Below, piece by piece: positions 47,083-55,124 of a DNA stretch of 64,000 nt (positions are counted from its first letter, which is position 1; each line of letters opens with the position of its first letter). A model generated the notes under the pieces. The model was not told the origin of the DNA, ran no database searches, and was given only the letters and a program-made list of their open reading frames with translations. The position numbers and the translations under genes were made by a program. This DNA is from Paracoccaceae bacterium (GTDB lineage: Bacteria; Pseudomonadota; Alphaproteobacteria; Rhodobacterales; Rhodobacteraceae): NCBI GenBank assembly GCA_029246285.1, contig JAQWNW010000038.1, forward strand, positions 1-64,000, given 5' to 3'.

Positions 47083-48321
47083 CTAAGCCCACTCACCTTT
47101 ACGAAAAACAGCGATCCGGGTTCCGTCTGATTGAACCCCATCAATATCAATATCTTTTGAACCGATCATCCAATCAATATGAATCATACTAGAATTCCCA
47201 CCCTTATTTGATATTTCAGTTTTTGAAAGATTTTCTTCACCTTTAAAACATTTTGAATAACACTGGCCAAGCGCAATATGGCAAGCCGCATTCTCATCAA
47301 ACAAAGTATTATAAAATAACAACCCAGACTGAGAAATAGGAGAGCTATCTGGCACCAAAGCAACTTCACCAAGTCGGCGCGCGCCATCATCAGAATCTAA
47401 TATTTTGAGCAACACCTCTTCACCCTTTTCAGATTTAGCATTTACGATCTTACCACCCTCAAATTTTACACGAATTTTATCAATAAGAGACCCTTGATGT
47501 GAGAGCGGCTTTGTAGAACTCGCCCATCCATCTACTTTGAACGCATGAGGTGTTGTAAAGACCTCTTCAGATGGAATATTAGGATTACAAGTTATACCGT
47601 TTTGTGCGACTGAAGCACCACCCATCCACTCGTGTTCATCTGCAAGTCCAACCATCAAGTCGGTTCCTGGACCCACAAAATGTAAACTTGAGAAGTTTTT
47701 TTCATTTAGCCATTCGCACTTTCTTCGTAAAACCTTGTTGTGCCTCTTCCAATCCTCGACGGGGTCATCTGCTGAGACGCGAGAGGCATCAAAAATTGCA
47801 TTCGCTAAACTTGATTGAGCTTCGTTTGGTGGTAAATCAGGAAACACTCGCTTTGCCCAGTCCAAACCCGGCCATGCTATGATGTTCCAATTAATGTTAA
47901 ATTGTGTGATTCTTTCGCGTGCTGGTTTATAAGCGATCGAATTAGCTTTATTTGCTCGGCCAATCTTTTCCGGGTCTTGGTTTGCAAGAAGCATTGGATC
48001 ATCTCCAGCAATTGCCATTCTTGCTGTATTGTTATCAAATGCTTTACCTATCCCATCATAGAGCCAATTGGTTGCCTTATCAAAGGACTCATTATTTCCA
48101 TATTTATATCGAGCTAATGTCAGCTCACCATCAGAAAATAAAGGAGTTACTAAGCCTGCTCCAGCTTCATACGCATGTACTGCTACTCGACGGACCAGCG
48201 GTAAAGCCTCGATTGGTGCCGTTAAAAGCAAATCTTGTCCCGGCTGTAATCCCAAACCAGTGTTTACAGCTAATTTAGCTAACTTATCAATTTTATCTTC
48301 GTCAATTAATTGTTGCGTCAA
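47083..48321 (-). CDS. M29 aminopeptidase (AmpS/PepS family)
   Basis: Cytoplasmic metallo-aminopeptidase of 412 residues. GPGTDLMVGLADEHEWMGGAS, PNIPSEEVFTTPHAFKVDGW and the C-terminal CHIALGQCYSKCF, MIHIDWMIGSKDIDIDGV are family hallmarks, with the Glu, His and Asp ligands of the two-metal site in those segments. It removes N-terminal residues from peptides. The gene is alone on the minus strand between tRNA-Leu and the divergent monooxygenase gene. The 172-base gap to the latter is AT-rich with no visible structure. Confidence 0.9.
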   Translation of the reverse strand: MTQQLIDEDKIDKLAKLAVNTGLGLQPGQDLLLTAPIEALPLVRRVAVHAYEAGAGLVTPLFSDGELTLARYKYGNNESFDKATNWLYDGIGKAFDNNTARMAIAGDDPMLLANQDPEKIGRANKANSIAYKPARERITQFNINWNIIAWPGLDWAKRVFPDLPPNEAQSSLANAIFDASRVSADDPVEDWKRHNKVLRRKCEWLNEKNFSSLHFVGPGTDLMVGLADEHEWMGGASVAQNGITCNPNIPSEEVFTTPHAFKVDGWASSTKPLSHQGSLIDKIRVKFEGGKIVNAKSEKGEEVLLKILDSDDGARRLGEVALVPDSSPISQSGLLFYNTLFDENAACHIALGQCYSKCFKGEENLSKTEISNKGGNSSMIHIDWMIGSKDIDIDGVQSDGTRIAVFRKGEWA

Positions 48322-48493
48322 GTCTCGATCTCCATTGCTTATTTTAATTTTTCAAACAGATGCACTTATTACAAAAGTAAATTCTTAATCTCTCATAATT
48401 CTTGTTTCATCAATACCTAAAAATCGATTGCTCTATATGAACAACTCAATTTATACTTTTATAAATTTTAAATTTATGTGAATCTGACGATAA

Positions 48494-50104
48494 ATGGAAC
48501 ATTTTGATGCTATAATCATCGGAGCCGGTTTTGCGGGTCTATATCAACTACATATCTTAAGAGATCAGTTGGATTTAAAAGTCAAAGTACTTGAAACAGC
48601 TGATGGAGTCGGTGGTACTTGGTATTGGAATCGCTATCCTGGAGCTCGCTGCGATACCGAAAGTAAAGCATACTCATATTATTTTTCTAAAGAGCTTTAT
48701 GAATCATGGGATTGGTCTGAGAGATATCCTACTCAACCTGAGATTGAAAGATACCTTAATTTTGTATGTGATAAACTAGACTTACGTAAAGATATTCAAT
48801 TTAAGTCTGAAGTCTCTGATTTAATTTATAGCGAAAAAAAGAATATTTGGTCTATTCAACTTAAAAACGGCAATAAAGTTTCAGCAAAATACGTTGTTGC
48901 AGCAGTAGGTTGCTTATCTTTTACTAACAAACCAAAAATTCCTAATGAAAAAATATTTAATGGCGAAATATATCATACGGGAAATTGGCCTAAAAAAAGT
49001 CCAGCGTTCCAAAATAAAAGGGTTGGAATTATTGGCACTGGTTCTACTGGAATTCAAGTAATACCCGAAGTAGCCCAAATTGCAAAGAAACTAACTGTTT
49101 TTCAAAGAACTCCTAATTATAGTGTCCCTGCAAAAAATTATAAACTTACTAAAAGTGATCAAATTAACGCCAATAAAGAATTTGAAAAACTTGAGCGACT
49201 TATGCTTCATCATCGTGGTGGCCACCCTTGGACTCATTCGAATATCTCTGCCAAAGATACGAACGAAATTAAACGCAATGAATTATATGAGCGCGCTTGG
49301 AAAAATGGAGGTTTGAGTTTTCGCGATACATTTTCAGATTTAAGCATCAATATTGAATCCAATGAAACAGCTTCTCATTTTATTAAAGATAAGATCAAGA
49401 ATATCGTTAATGATAGCAAAACAGCAAACTTACTTACGAATTTCGATCATCCCTTTGGATCTAAGAGGCCCCCAATCGATACAAACTATTATGAAACTTT
49501 CAACCGCAAGAATGTAAAATTAATCGATATTCGTGAGAATCCAATCATCTCATTTACAAAAAATGGCATTCAAACAAGCAAAGACGAATATGACCTTGAT
49601 GCACTCGTTCTTGCCACTGGATTTGACGCTCTTACCGGCACATTATTAAACATGAAAATTAGGGGGAAAAACAATATTACTTTAAATGAGTATTGGAAAG
49701 CTGGCCCATTAACTAATTTAGGGCTATCAATTCCAAATTTTCCAAATCTTTTTATGATTACAGGACCTGGAAGTCCCGCAGTTCTAACGAATATGCCCCG
49801 GGCAATCGAACAGCATGCTGAATGGATCAGTGATTGTATAAAATTTATGATTGTTAATGCACATGATACCATTGAGGCGACCCAAAAGTCAGCCGAAACA
49901 TGGATAGAAAGCGTACACGAAGCAGTAGAAGGTAATTTCTTCTTATCTGCCAAACACTCTTGGTACTTAGGTGGAAATATTCCCGAAAAACCTAAGGTAT
50001 TTATTCCATACGCTGGGGGACTCGATAAATATCGTCAAATATGCGACGCAGTATCTAAATCTGATTATAATGGCTTTGTATTTACAAAATCTATAAATCA
50101 TTAA
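48494..50104 (+). CDS. Baeyer-Villiger-type flavin monooxygenase
   Basis: A 536-residue FAD/NADPH monooxygenase. The first Rossmann motif is IIIGAGFAGLYQLH (residues 7-20), followed by the class-typical GVGGTWYWNRYPGARCDTES. The type I BVMO fingerprint FNGEIYHTGNWP matches F-x-G-x3-H-x3-W-P exactly (residues 155-166). The NADPH motif is VGIIGTGSTGIQVIP. It resembles cyclohexanone monooxygenase more than the short ArsO flavoprotein of some arsenic operons. The substrate is unknown: a ketone, sulfide or organoarsenical. The downstream phosphatase gene starts 13 bases after its stop, so they are co-transcribed. Confidence 0.88.
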   Translation: MEHFDAIIIGAGFAGLYQLHILRDQLDLKVKVLETADGVGGTWYWNRYPGARCDTESKAYSYYFSKELYESWDWSERYPTQPEIERYLNFVCDKLDLRKDIQFKSEVSDLIYSEKKNIWSIQLKNGNKVSAKYVVAAVGCLSFTNKPKIPNEKIFNGEIYHTGNWPKKSPAFQNKRVGIIGTGSTGIQVIPEVAQIAKKLTVFQRTPNYSVPAKNYKLTKSDQINANKEFEKLERLMLHHRGGHPWTHSNISAKDTNEIKRNELYERAWKNGGLSFRDTFSDLSINIESNETASHFIKDKIKNIVNDSKTANLLTNFDHPFGSKRPPIDTNYYETFNRKNVKLIDIRENPIISFTKNGIQTSKDEYDLDALVLATGFDALTGTLLNMKIRGKNNITLNEYWKAGPLTNLGLSIPNFPNLFMITGPGSPAVLTNMPRAIEQHAEWISDCIKFMIVNAHDTIEATQKSAETWIESVHEAVEGNFFLSAKHSWYLGGNIPEKPKVFIPYAGGLDKYRQICDAVSKSDYNGFVFTKSINH

Positions 50105-50117
50105 ATAAGGCTCAATC

Positions 50118-50660
50118 ATGATCCATCCCAATCATTTTCCAATATCATGGATACCTATTCCAAATGGGAATAATATAAAGAAATTGGGTATTTCCTACTG
50201 TCCTGGGAAACAACCGATTGAGTCAACCAATAAGTCTAATCTTCAGAATGACTTAAAAAGTATTTCTAATCAGGAAATTAAATGCATCGTGAGTTTATTA
50301 ACATCTGCTGAACTGTCTGTGTTAAAAATAAAAGACTTTAAAAAAAATATCAAAATGCAAGGCTTTCAACATTATACAGAAGAAATAGAAGATCTTGGCG
50401 TTCCATCACAAATCCAAATGAATTCATTCAAAAAATTAATTAAAAATATAATTTCAGAGATTAGAAGAGATAACAATGTTTTGATACATTGTAATGCTGG
50501 CATGGGTAGGTCAGGACTAGTTGCCGGAGTCATATTGCGAGAAATGACTGAACTTCTTGAGCCAATAGAATACGTCCGTAAATTTCGCAAGGGTGCGATT
50601 GAAACACAAATACAGGAGGAATTCATAAAGTTTTGGTATATTAACAACGATTTAACGTAA
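50118..50660 (+). CDS. KAP/CDKN3-like dual-specificity phosphatase
   Basis: A 180-residue cysteine phosphatase. The P-loop is HCNAGMGRSG, with nucleophile Cys125 and Arg131, and Asp92 in EEIEDLGVPS is the likely general acid. The C-terminal RKGAIETQIQEEFIKFW aligns with the GAIQT segment of the human cyclin-dependent kinase phosphatase KAP. Bacterial members exist but their substrates are not established. It is co-transcribed with the BVMO gene and overlaps the 3' end of convergent arsJ by nine bases. A role in arsenic or phosphoester metabolism (for example on a 3-phosphoglycerate-like compound) is speculation. Confidence 0.82.
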   Translation: MIHPNHFPISWIPIPNGNNIKKLGISYCPGKQPIESTNKSNLQNDLKSISNQEIKCIVSLLTSAELSVLKIKDFKKNIKMQGFQHYTEEIEDLGVPSQIQMNSFKKLIKNIISEIRRDNNVLIHCNAGMGRSGLVAGVILREMTELLEPIEYVRKFRKGAIETQIQEEFIKFWYINNDLT

Positions 50661-51890
50661 GTTTCTTGTTAATAACCAGCTTGCAAATAACATCATCGAA
50701 GCAGTTAATAGGCAGAATACTATCCCGCCAACCTGATATGTAAGCCCCGAAAGTAAGGTTCCCAAGAATCTCCCAAGGGCGTTAGCGGTATAGTAAAACC
50801 CCACATCAAGAGTAACTCTATTATCGTCTGTAAAAGCCAGAATAAGATATGAATGCAAACTAGAAATTATTGCAAATATTGCCCCAAAAATAAGTAACCC
50901 TATGATAAGAGTTATGCTGGCTATCAGGTTTTGCTGATTAAAAACTAACAAACATACTGCTAAAAAGACTGGCACAACCGTCAACCTTTGCATCCATACT
51001 TTTAATATATCTAATATTTTGCTGCCATTAACACCCTCCAATCCTAAAAGCTTAGGAGTATTAGCTTGAACTATTCCATATAATATTATCCAGATAGCAA
51101 GAAAGCCACCAACTATAAAGAAAGCAAAACCGTTATTGGTAACTAGATTGTTAGACACAGTTGAATATAAATATAATGGAACTCCCACAACAAACCAAAC
51201 GTCCCTGGCACCAAACAAAAACAACCTAGCCAACGAAAGGTAATTTACATCATTATTTTTTGTAAAAATTTTTCTGAATAATATTGATTTGTTACCTTTT
51301 GGTAAATTATTGGGCATACTCAAGAAAATTATAAGGAGGATTGAAATAAGGGCGGCTGCCATAATTAACAATGACGTGCCAAATCCAAAAACCCAAAGTA
51401 AAAGAGCTCCGACAAAAAAACCAAGCCCTTTAATACTATTTTTTGAACCAGTTAGAAAAGACACCCATTTTAATAAATCTTTTTCAACATCTGATGTAAG
51501 TATTTTAACAGCAGATTTCGCACTCATTTTTGTGAAATCTTTAGCAATACCAGACAATCCTTGAACTAACATTACAAAAACTACCGAAATTGCAATACTC
51601 CAAGCTAGATTAAGCTGTGATAGCGCTAAAAGGGAAAATATTTGTAAAATTAAACCCGTATAAAGTGTAGATTTTAAGCCAAATCTTGCGGCGAACCATC
51701 CAGCAGTCAAATTTGCGATTGCCCCGGCAATTTCATATATCAAGAAAAGATATGCAAGTTGTAAGGGCGAATAACCCAAAACATGAAAATGCAACAGGAT
51801 TAGCATCCTCAGCGCGCCATCCGTGAGCATGAATACCCAGTACGCTAACGTTACAAATAAATATGCTGTGCGAGCATTTTGTTGCGTCAA
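50652..51890 (-). CDS. arsJ: Organoarsenical exporter ArsJ (MFS)
   Basis: A 412-residue major facilitator with twelve hydrophobic segments. ArsJ expels 1-arseno-3-phosphoglycerate, which then breaks down to arsenate outside the cell. The family signature segments [21 protein letters not shown] (in part) and [21 protein letters not shown] are present. There is no in-frame ATG. The start is TTG at 51890, overlapping the GAPDH stop (TTGA, four bases), with GGTGGG about ten bases upstream. The overlap makes translational coupling with the GAPDH gene likely. No ArsR is adjacent. Confidence 0.9.
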   Translation of the reverse strand: MTQQNARTAYLFVTLAYWVFMLTDGALRMLILLHFHVLGYSPLQLAYLFLIYEIAGAIANLTAGWFAARFGLKSTLYTGLILQIFSLLALSQLNLAWSIAISVVFVMLVQGLSGIAKDFTKMSAKSAVKILTSDVEKDLLKWVSFLTGSKNSIKGLGFFVGALLLWVFGFGTSLLIMAAALISILLIIFLSMPNNLPKGNKSILFRKIFTKNNDVNYLSLARLFLFGARDVWFVVGVPLYLYSTVSNNLVTNNGFAFFIVGGFLAIWIILYGIVQANTPKLLGLEGVNGSKILDILKVWMQRLTVVPVFLAVCLLVFNQQNLIASITLIIGLLIFGAIFAIISSLHSYLILAFTDDNRVTLDVGFYYTANALGRFLGTLLSGLTYQVGGIVFCLLTASMMLFASWLLTRNLR

Positions 51891-52885
51891 ATTTTATTTC
51901 CCACCATTTCAACAATATCCACTAATCGATGGGTATAACCAACCTCATTATCATACCAAGCATAAATCTTAACCTGGGTATCATTAATTACCATTGTGGA
52001 TTGGGCGTCAATTATACAAGATCGGGGGTCATTTACGTAATCACTCGAAACTAAGGGTTTAGTTTCATATCCAAGAATATTTTTTAAGTTACCTTCTGCA
52101 GCTGCTTTAAATAAGCTATTTACCACTTCAACGTCAGTGGCCTGCTCTAACTCAAATACACAATCAGTAAGTGAAGCGTTCAAGAGCGGTACTCTTACAG
52201 CATGACCATTTAATTTTCCATTAAGTTCTGGATATATCAATGTGATCGCCGTTGCCGATCCGGTAGAAGTTGGAATTAATGAGTTCAAAGCAGACCTTGC
52301 GCGTCTTAAATCTTTCGCAGGACGATCAACAATTGTCTGAGTATTGGTAACATCATGAATAGTTGTTATGCTGCCATGCTTTATTCCCAAGTTCTCATGA
52401 AGCACTTTTACAACTGGGGCAATGCAATTTGTCGTACAGCTTGCAGCTGTGACGATATCATATTCCTTAGCCCTGTATAGATCGTGATTAATCCCATATA
52501 CAATATTTATCGCTTCTGGATCTTTTACAGGAGCCGAAACAATCACTTTTTTTACCCCCTTTTCAAAATAAGCTCTTAATTTTTCAGATGTCTTAAATGC
52601 TCCTGTGCAATCTATAACAACATCAATTCCTTCAAATGGTAAATCAACAATTTTTTCTTTTTGGTGTACGATGATTTCATGACCATCCACTATGATTGAA
52701 TTGTTGTTAACGTTAATATTGGCTTTCCAGCGACCATGCACTGAGTCAAATTCCAAAAGGTGAGCATGTATTTCCGCATCTCCGGTAATATCATTAATCC
52801 AAGAGATTTTTATTCCACGATCGAGAAGAACTCTTAACGCTAATTTTCCAATTCTGCCAAATCCATTGATTGCGTAGCTAGTTAT
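51887..52885 (-). CDS. ArsJ-associated glyceraldehyde-3-phosphate dehydrogenase, apparent ATA start
   Basis: Forms 1-arseno-3-phosphoglycerate from glyceraldehyde-3-phosphate and arsenate, the substrate of ArsJ. The catalytic Cys150 is in [12 protein letters not shown], and the conserved [10 protein letters not shown] segment is intact. An internal TTG at 52756 would give only 289 residues and delete the NAD Rossmann motif [14 protein letters not shown]. Reading upstream in frame there is no ATG, GTG or TTG before the TAA stop. ATA at 52883-52885, with AGGAG four bases upstream, gives [12 protein letters not shown] and 332 residues, exactly the family length. So the start codon is ATA, or the codon has mutated. 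It precedes arsJ in one operon. Confidence 0.82.
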   Translation of the reverse strand: MTSYAINGFGRIGKLALRVLLDRGIKISWINDITGDAEIHAHLLEFDSVHGRWKANINVNNNSIIVDGHEIIVHQKEKIVDLPFEGIDVVIDCTGAFKTSEKLRAYFEKGVKKVIVSAPVKDPEAINIVYGINHDLYRAKEYDIVTAASCTTNCIAPVVKVLHENLGIKHGSITTIHDVTNTQTIVDRPAKDLRRARSALNSLIPTSTGSATAITLIYPELNGKLNGHAVRVPLLNASLTDCVFELEQATDVEVVNSLFKAAAEGNLKNILGYETKPLVSSDYVNDPRSCIIDAQSTMVINDTQVKIYAWYDNEVGYTHRLVDIVEMVGNKI

Positions 52886-53119
52886 TTCTCTCCTCTTTAT
52901 TTATCTTTGCGTCTTTATTTAAAACTCATCAACCTACTCAAGTACACCCTGGTAAGTATCAGTAAAAGATAATTATTACAGAATTACTACAAATGTAATG
53001 TTTCAAATGTAACAATAAAAATTGGGGTTCAAAATATTTCCTAATTGAAGATGGGTACATATTATAAGTTTTTTAAATGAAACTAATAAATGGAGGGCTT
53101 ACTCCCATAAATTAAATCA
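52886..53119. promoter_or_regulatory. Regulatory gap upstream of gapdh-arsJ with direct repeat
   Basis: A 234-base gap between the arsenic genes and the 3' end of selO. CAAATGTAA occurs twice, at 52990 and 53004, spaced by 14 bases, about 105-120 bases upstream of the GAPDH start. This could be a binding site for an ArsR or PhoB-like factor, which is inference. The rest is AT-rich and no small ORF is convincing. Confidence 0.35.
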
Positions 53120-54583
53120 TCATGTACCACAAAAAGTTTTGTAACTTTCATTAATCACTTCAGGCGGATTAGCAAAACACTCTAAATTGTTCGAAAGTTC
53201 ATATGGATTATTTAGTATTTCAACCAACTTTTTTAATGGCTCTAGCTCACCATCATATGCCTTCGCGATTACTTCTTCAACAAGATGATTTCGTGGAATA
53301 AAAATAGGATTAACTAATTCTTTATTTTTATCATTTAAGTTTTTCTCTTTTCTGCGGTTTAGTTTTTGAAACCAGTCTACAGCACGCATATCATTGTTAA
53401 CCGAATTGAGAAAACTTTCTGATCCTTCCTCATTAACAATTAAGAAACTCTTGGTGAAATCTAATTTATTTGTTTCCAAAATCTCTAGAAACTCAGTAGC
53501 TAACGAGTGATCTTCAGAAAGTTTATTATTTATACCGAGCTTCCCTCTCATACCATCCAACCAATATTTATCGTAACTTACGATAAATTTCTCTACGACT
53601 TCTGTAGCCTTTGAAATTGCTTTTTCTAGATCCTCATCGATCAATGGCAATAATGTTTCCGCCAACCTCGCTATATTCCACTGACCAACAAATGGTTGGT
53701 TTTTAAATGCATATCTACCACCGGTATCAATAGAACTAAACACTCTTGAAGAAAGGTATGAATCCATAAACGCACAAGGGCCATAATCAATAGTTTCACC
53801 CGAAATTGACATATTATCAGTATTCATAACACCATGAATAAATCCGATATTCATCCATTTAGCTATTAGTGAAGCCTGTTTATCAGAAACTTCCTTTAAA
53901 AACTGTAAGTACGGATTATTATCTCCCCAAATATCTTTGAAATGTCTATTAATCGCATAATCAGCCATTTTCTTTAACTTTTTTTTATCACCTAGAGATG
54001 CGATATATTGAAATGTCCCCACTCGTATATGACTAGAAGCTACTCTTGTTAGAACCGCTCCAGGTAACATTTTTTCTCTATAAACTTGCTCCCCAGTCGA
54101 TACTGCAGCAAGAGATCTTGTAGAAGGAATTTTCAACGCATTCATTGCTTCCGAAATTATGTACTCACGCAAAACAGGTCCAACTGCTGCCTTTCCATCT
54201 CCACCCCGAGAATATGGTGTTCGACCAGAACCTTTTAATTGTAAATCAAATCTATTGCCTTCCTTATCAAAGATCTCACCAAGTAAAACTGCTCTGCCAT
54301 CACCTAATTGAGGTGAATAACCACCGAATTGATGTCCAGCATAGACTTGAGATAACGTCTGAGCTCCATCTGGCTTTATATTACCTGAAAATAATTGCGC
54401 TCCTTCAGGAGTATCAAAATATTTTGAACTTAAATCAAATTTATCACCTAAAATATTATTAAAACAAATTAACTTAGGATCTGGAACATGTATCGGATTT
54501 ACTGGACTGTAAAAACCAGATAATTCGCGAAAATAAGTATTATCGAACTTTATATTAGTTCTCACGTAATCTAAATTATCCAT
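53120..54583 (-). CDS. selO: Protein adenylyltransferase SelO
   Basis: Pseudokinase-fold AMPylase that transfers AMP from ATP to protein Ser/Thr/Tyr, linked to redox stress. The protein is 487 residues, normal for bacterial members. VYAGHQFGGYSPQLGDGRAV, LKGSGRTPYSRGGDGKAAVG, GFIHGVMNTDNMSISGE and DYGPCAFMD (metal-binding Asp) are all present, and the C-terminus ends YKTFCGT with the conserved redox Cys. The start overlaps the soxG stop by eight bases, so it is translated as the last gene of the sarcosine oxidase operon. The functional link to sarcosine oxidation (H2O2 production) is inference. Confidence 0.93.
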   Translation of the reverse strand: MDNLDYVRTNIKFDNTYFRELSGFYSPVNPIHVPDPKLICFNNILGDKFDLSSKYFDTPEGAQLFSGNIKPDGAQTLSQVYAGHQFGGYSPQLGDGRAVLLGEIFDKEGNRFDLQLKGSGRTPYSRGGDGKAAVGPVLREYIISEAMNALKIPSTRSLAAVSTGEQVYREKMLPGAVLTRVASSHIRVGTFQYIASLGDKKKLKKMADYAINRHFKDIWGDNNPYLQFLKEVSDKQASLIAKWMNIGFIHGVMNTDNMSISGETIDYGPCAFMDSYLSSRVFSSIDTGGRYAFKNQPFVGQWNIARLAETLLPLIDEDLEKAISKATEVVEKFIVSYDKYWLDGMRGKLGINNKLSEDHSLATEFLEILETNKLDFTKSFLIVNEEGSESFLNSVNNDMRAVDWFQKLNRRKEKNLNDKNKELVNPIFIPRNHLVEEVIAKAYDGELEPLKKLVEILNNPYELSNNLECFANPPEVINESYKTFCGT

Positions 54584-55124
54584 TTGCGCCCTTCTGTGCG
54601 GCGACTGACTTTATTGCTATCTCAATCTCATTCACAGCGCTTTCAATCATTGAACGCATAAAAAATAATTCAGCACCATTTTCAGTAAAAAAAACTATGG
54701 ACATCATTCCCGCCAACTTTGTTCTTACAACCGTTTCAACAATAGGTTGAACAGGACATAATCGAGCGAGAACATCCTTATTCTGAGTATCAATCAATGA
54801 CATTTTTATCCAACCATCAGATTGATCTGTTATTGCGGCGTCATCAGAAATTAAATGAAATAAGTCAACATCACCGGAATTTATAATAAACCATTGATCC
54901 AGCCCAACCCAATAAATACTTACTTCCCCTTTAAACGTTCTCAAATTAGGGCCAGGTAGATCGATATTAAATTCTTCTTTTAATCTTGACGCTATTTTAC
55001 GATGCTTTCCCTTGAAAGGCATAATTGAAAAGATTGTGTTAGTAACTTCTTGCGACAAGCTCAGATCACCATGCTTAATAGGTAGATTGACAGTCAATTC
55101 TGATTTTCTCAAACTATCAACCAC
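54576..55124 (-). CDS. soxG: Sarcosine oxidase gamma subunit
   Basis: A 182-residue gamma subunit of heterotetrameric sarcosine oxidase, GcvT-like in fold and without cofactor. I start at the GTG at 55124, which overlaps the soxA stop by eight bases. A longer TTG frame at 55148 would overlap soxA more. WIKMSLIDTQNKDVLARLCPV and TKLAGMMSIVFFTENGAELFFMRSM are typical segments. It stabilises the complex. It follows soxA and precedes selO by an overlap, so B-D-A-G order is complete. Confidence 0.85.
   Translation of the reverse strand: MVDSLRKSELTVNLPIKHGDLSLSQEVTNTIFSIMPFKGKHRKIASRLKEEFNIDLPGPNLRTFKGEVSIYWVGLDQWFIINSGDVDLFHLISDDAAITDQSDGWIKMSLIDTQNKDVLARLCPVQPIVETVVRTKLAGMMSIVFFTENGAELFFMRSMIESAVNEIEIAIKSVAAQKGANG

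Noticed and set aside
48494-50104. Assignment of the monooxygenase as ArsO
   Set aside because: It is far longer than ArsO and carries the full type I BVMO fingerprint.
51887-52756. Truncated 289-residue GAPDH starting at the internal TTG
   Set aside because: The start would remove the NAD-binding motif AINGFGRIG, which is intact and in frame upstream.
53090-53115. GGG/CCC hairpin after selO as intrinsic terminator
   Set aside because: Only three G-C pairs align cleanly, the flanks mismatch and there is no proper T-run.
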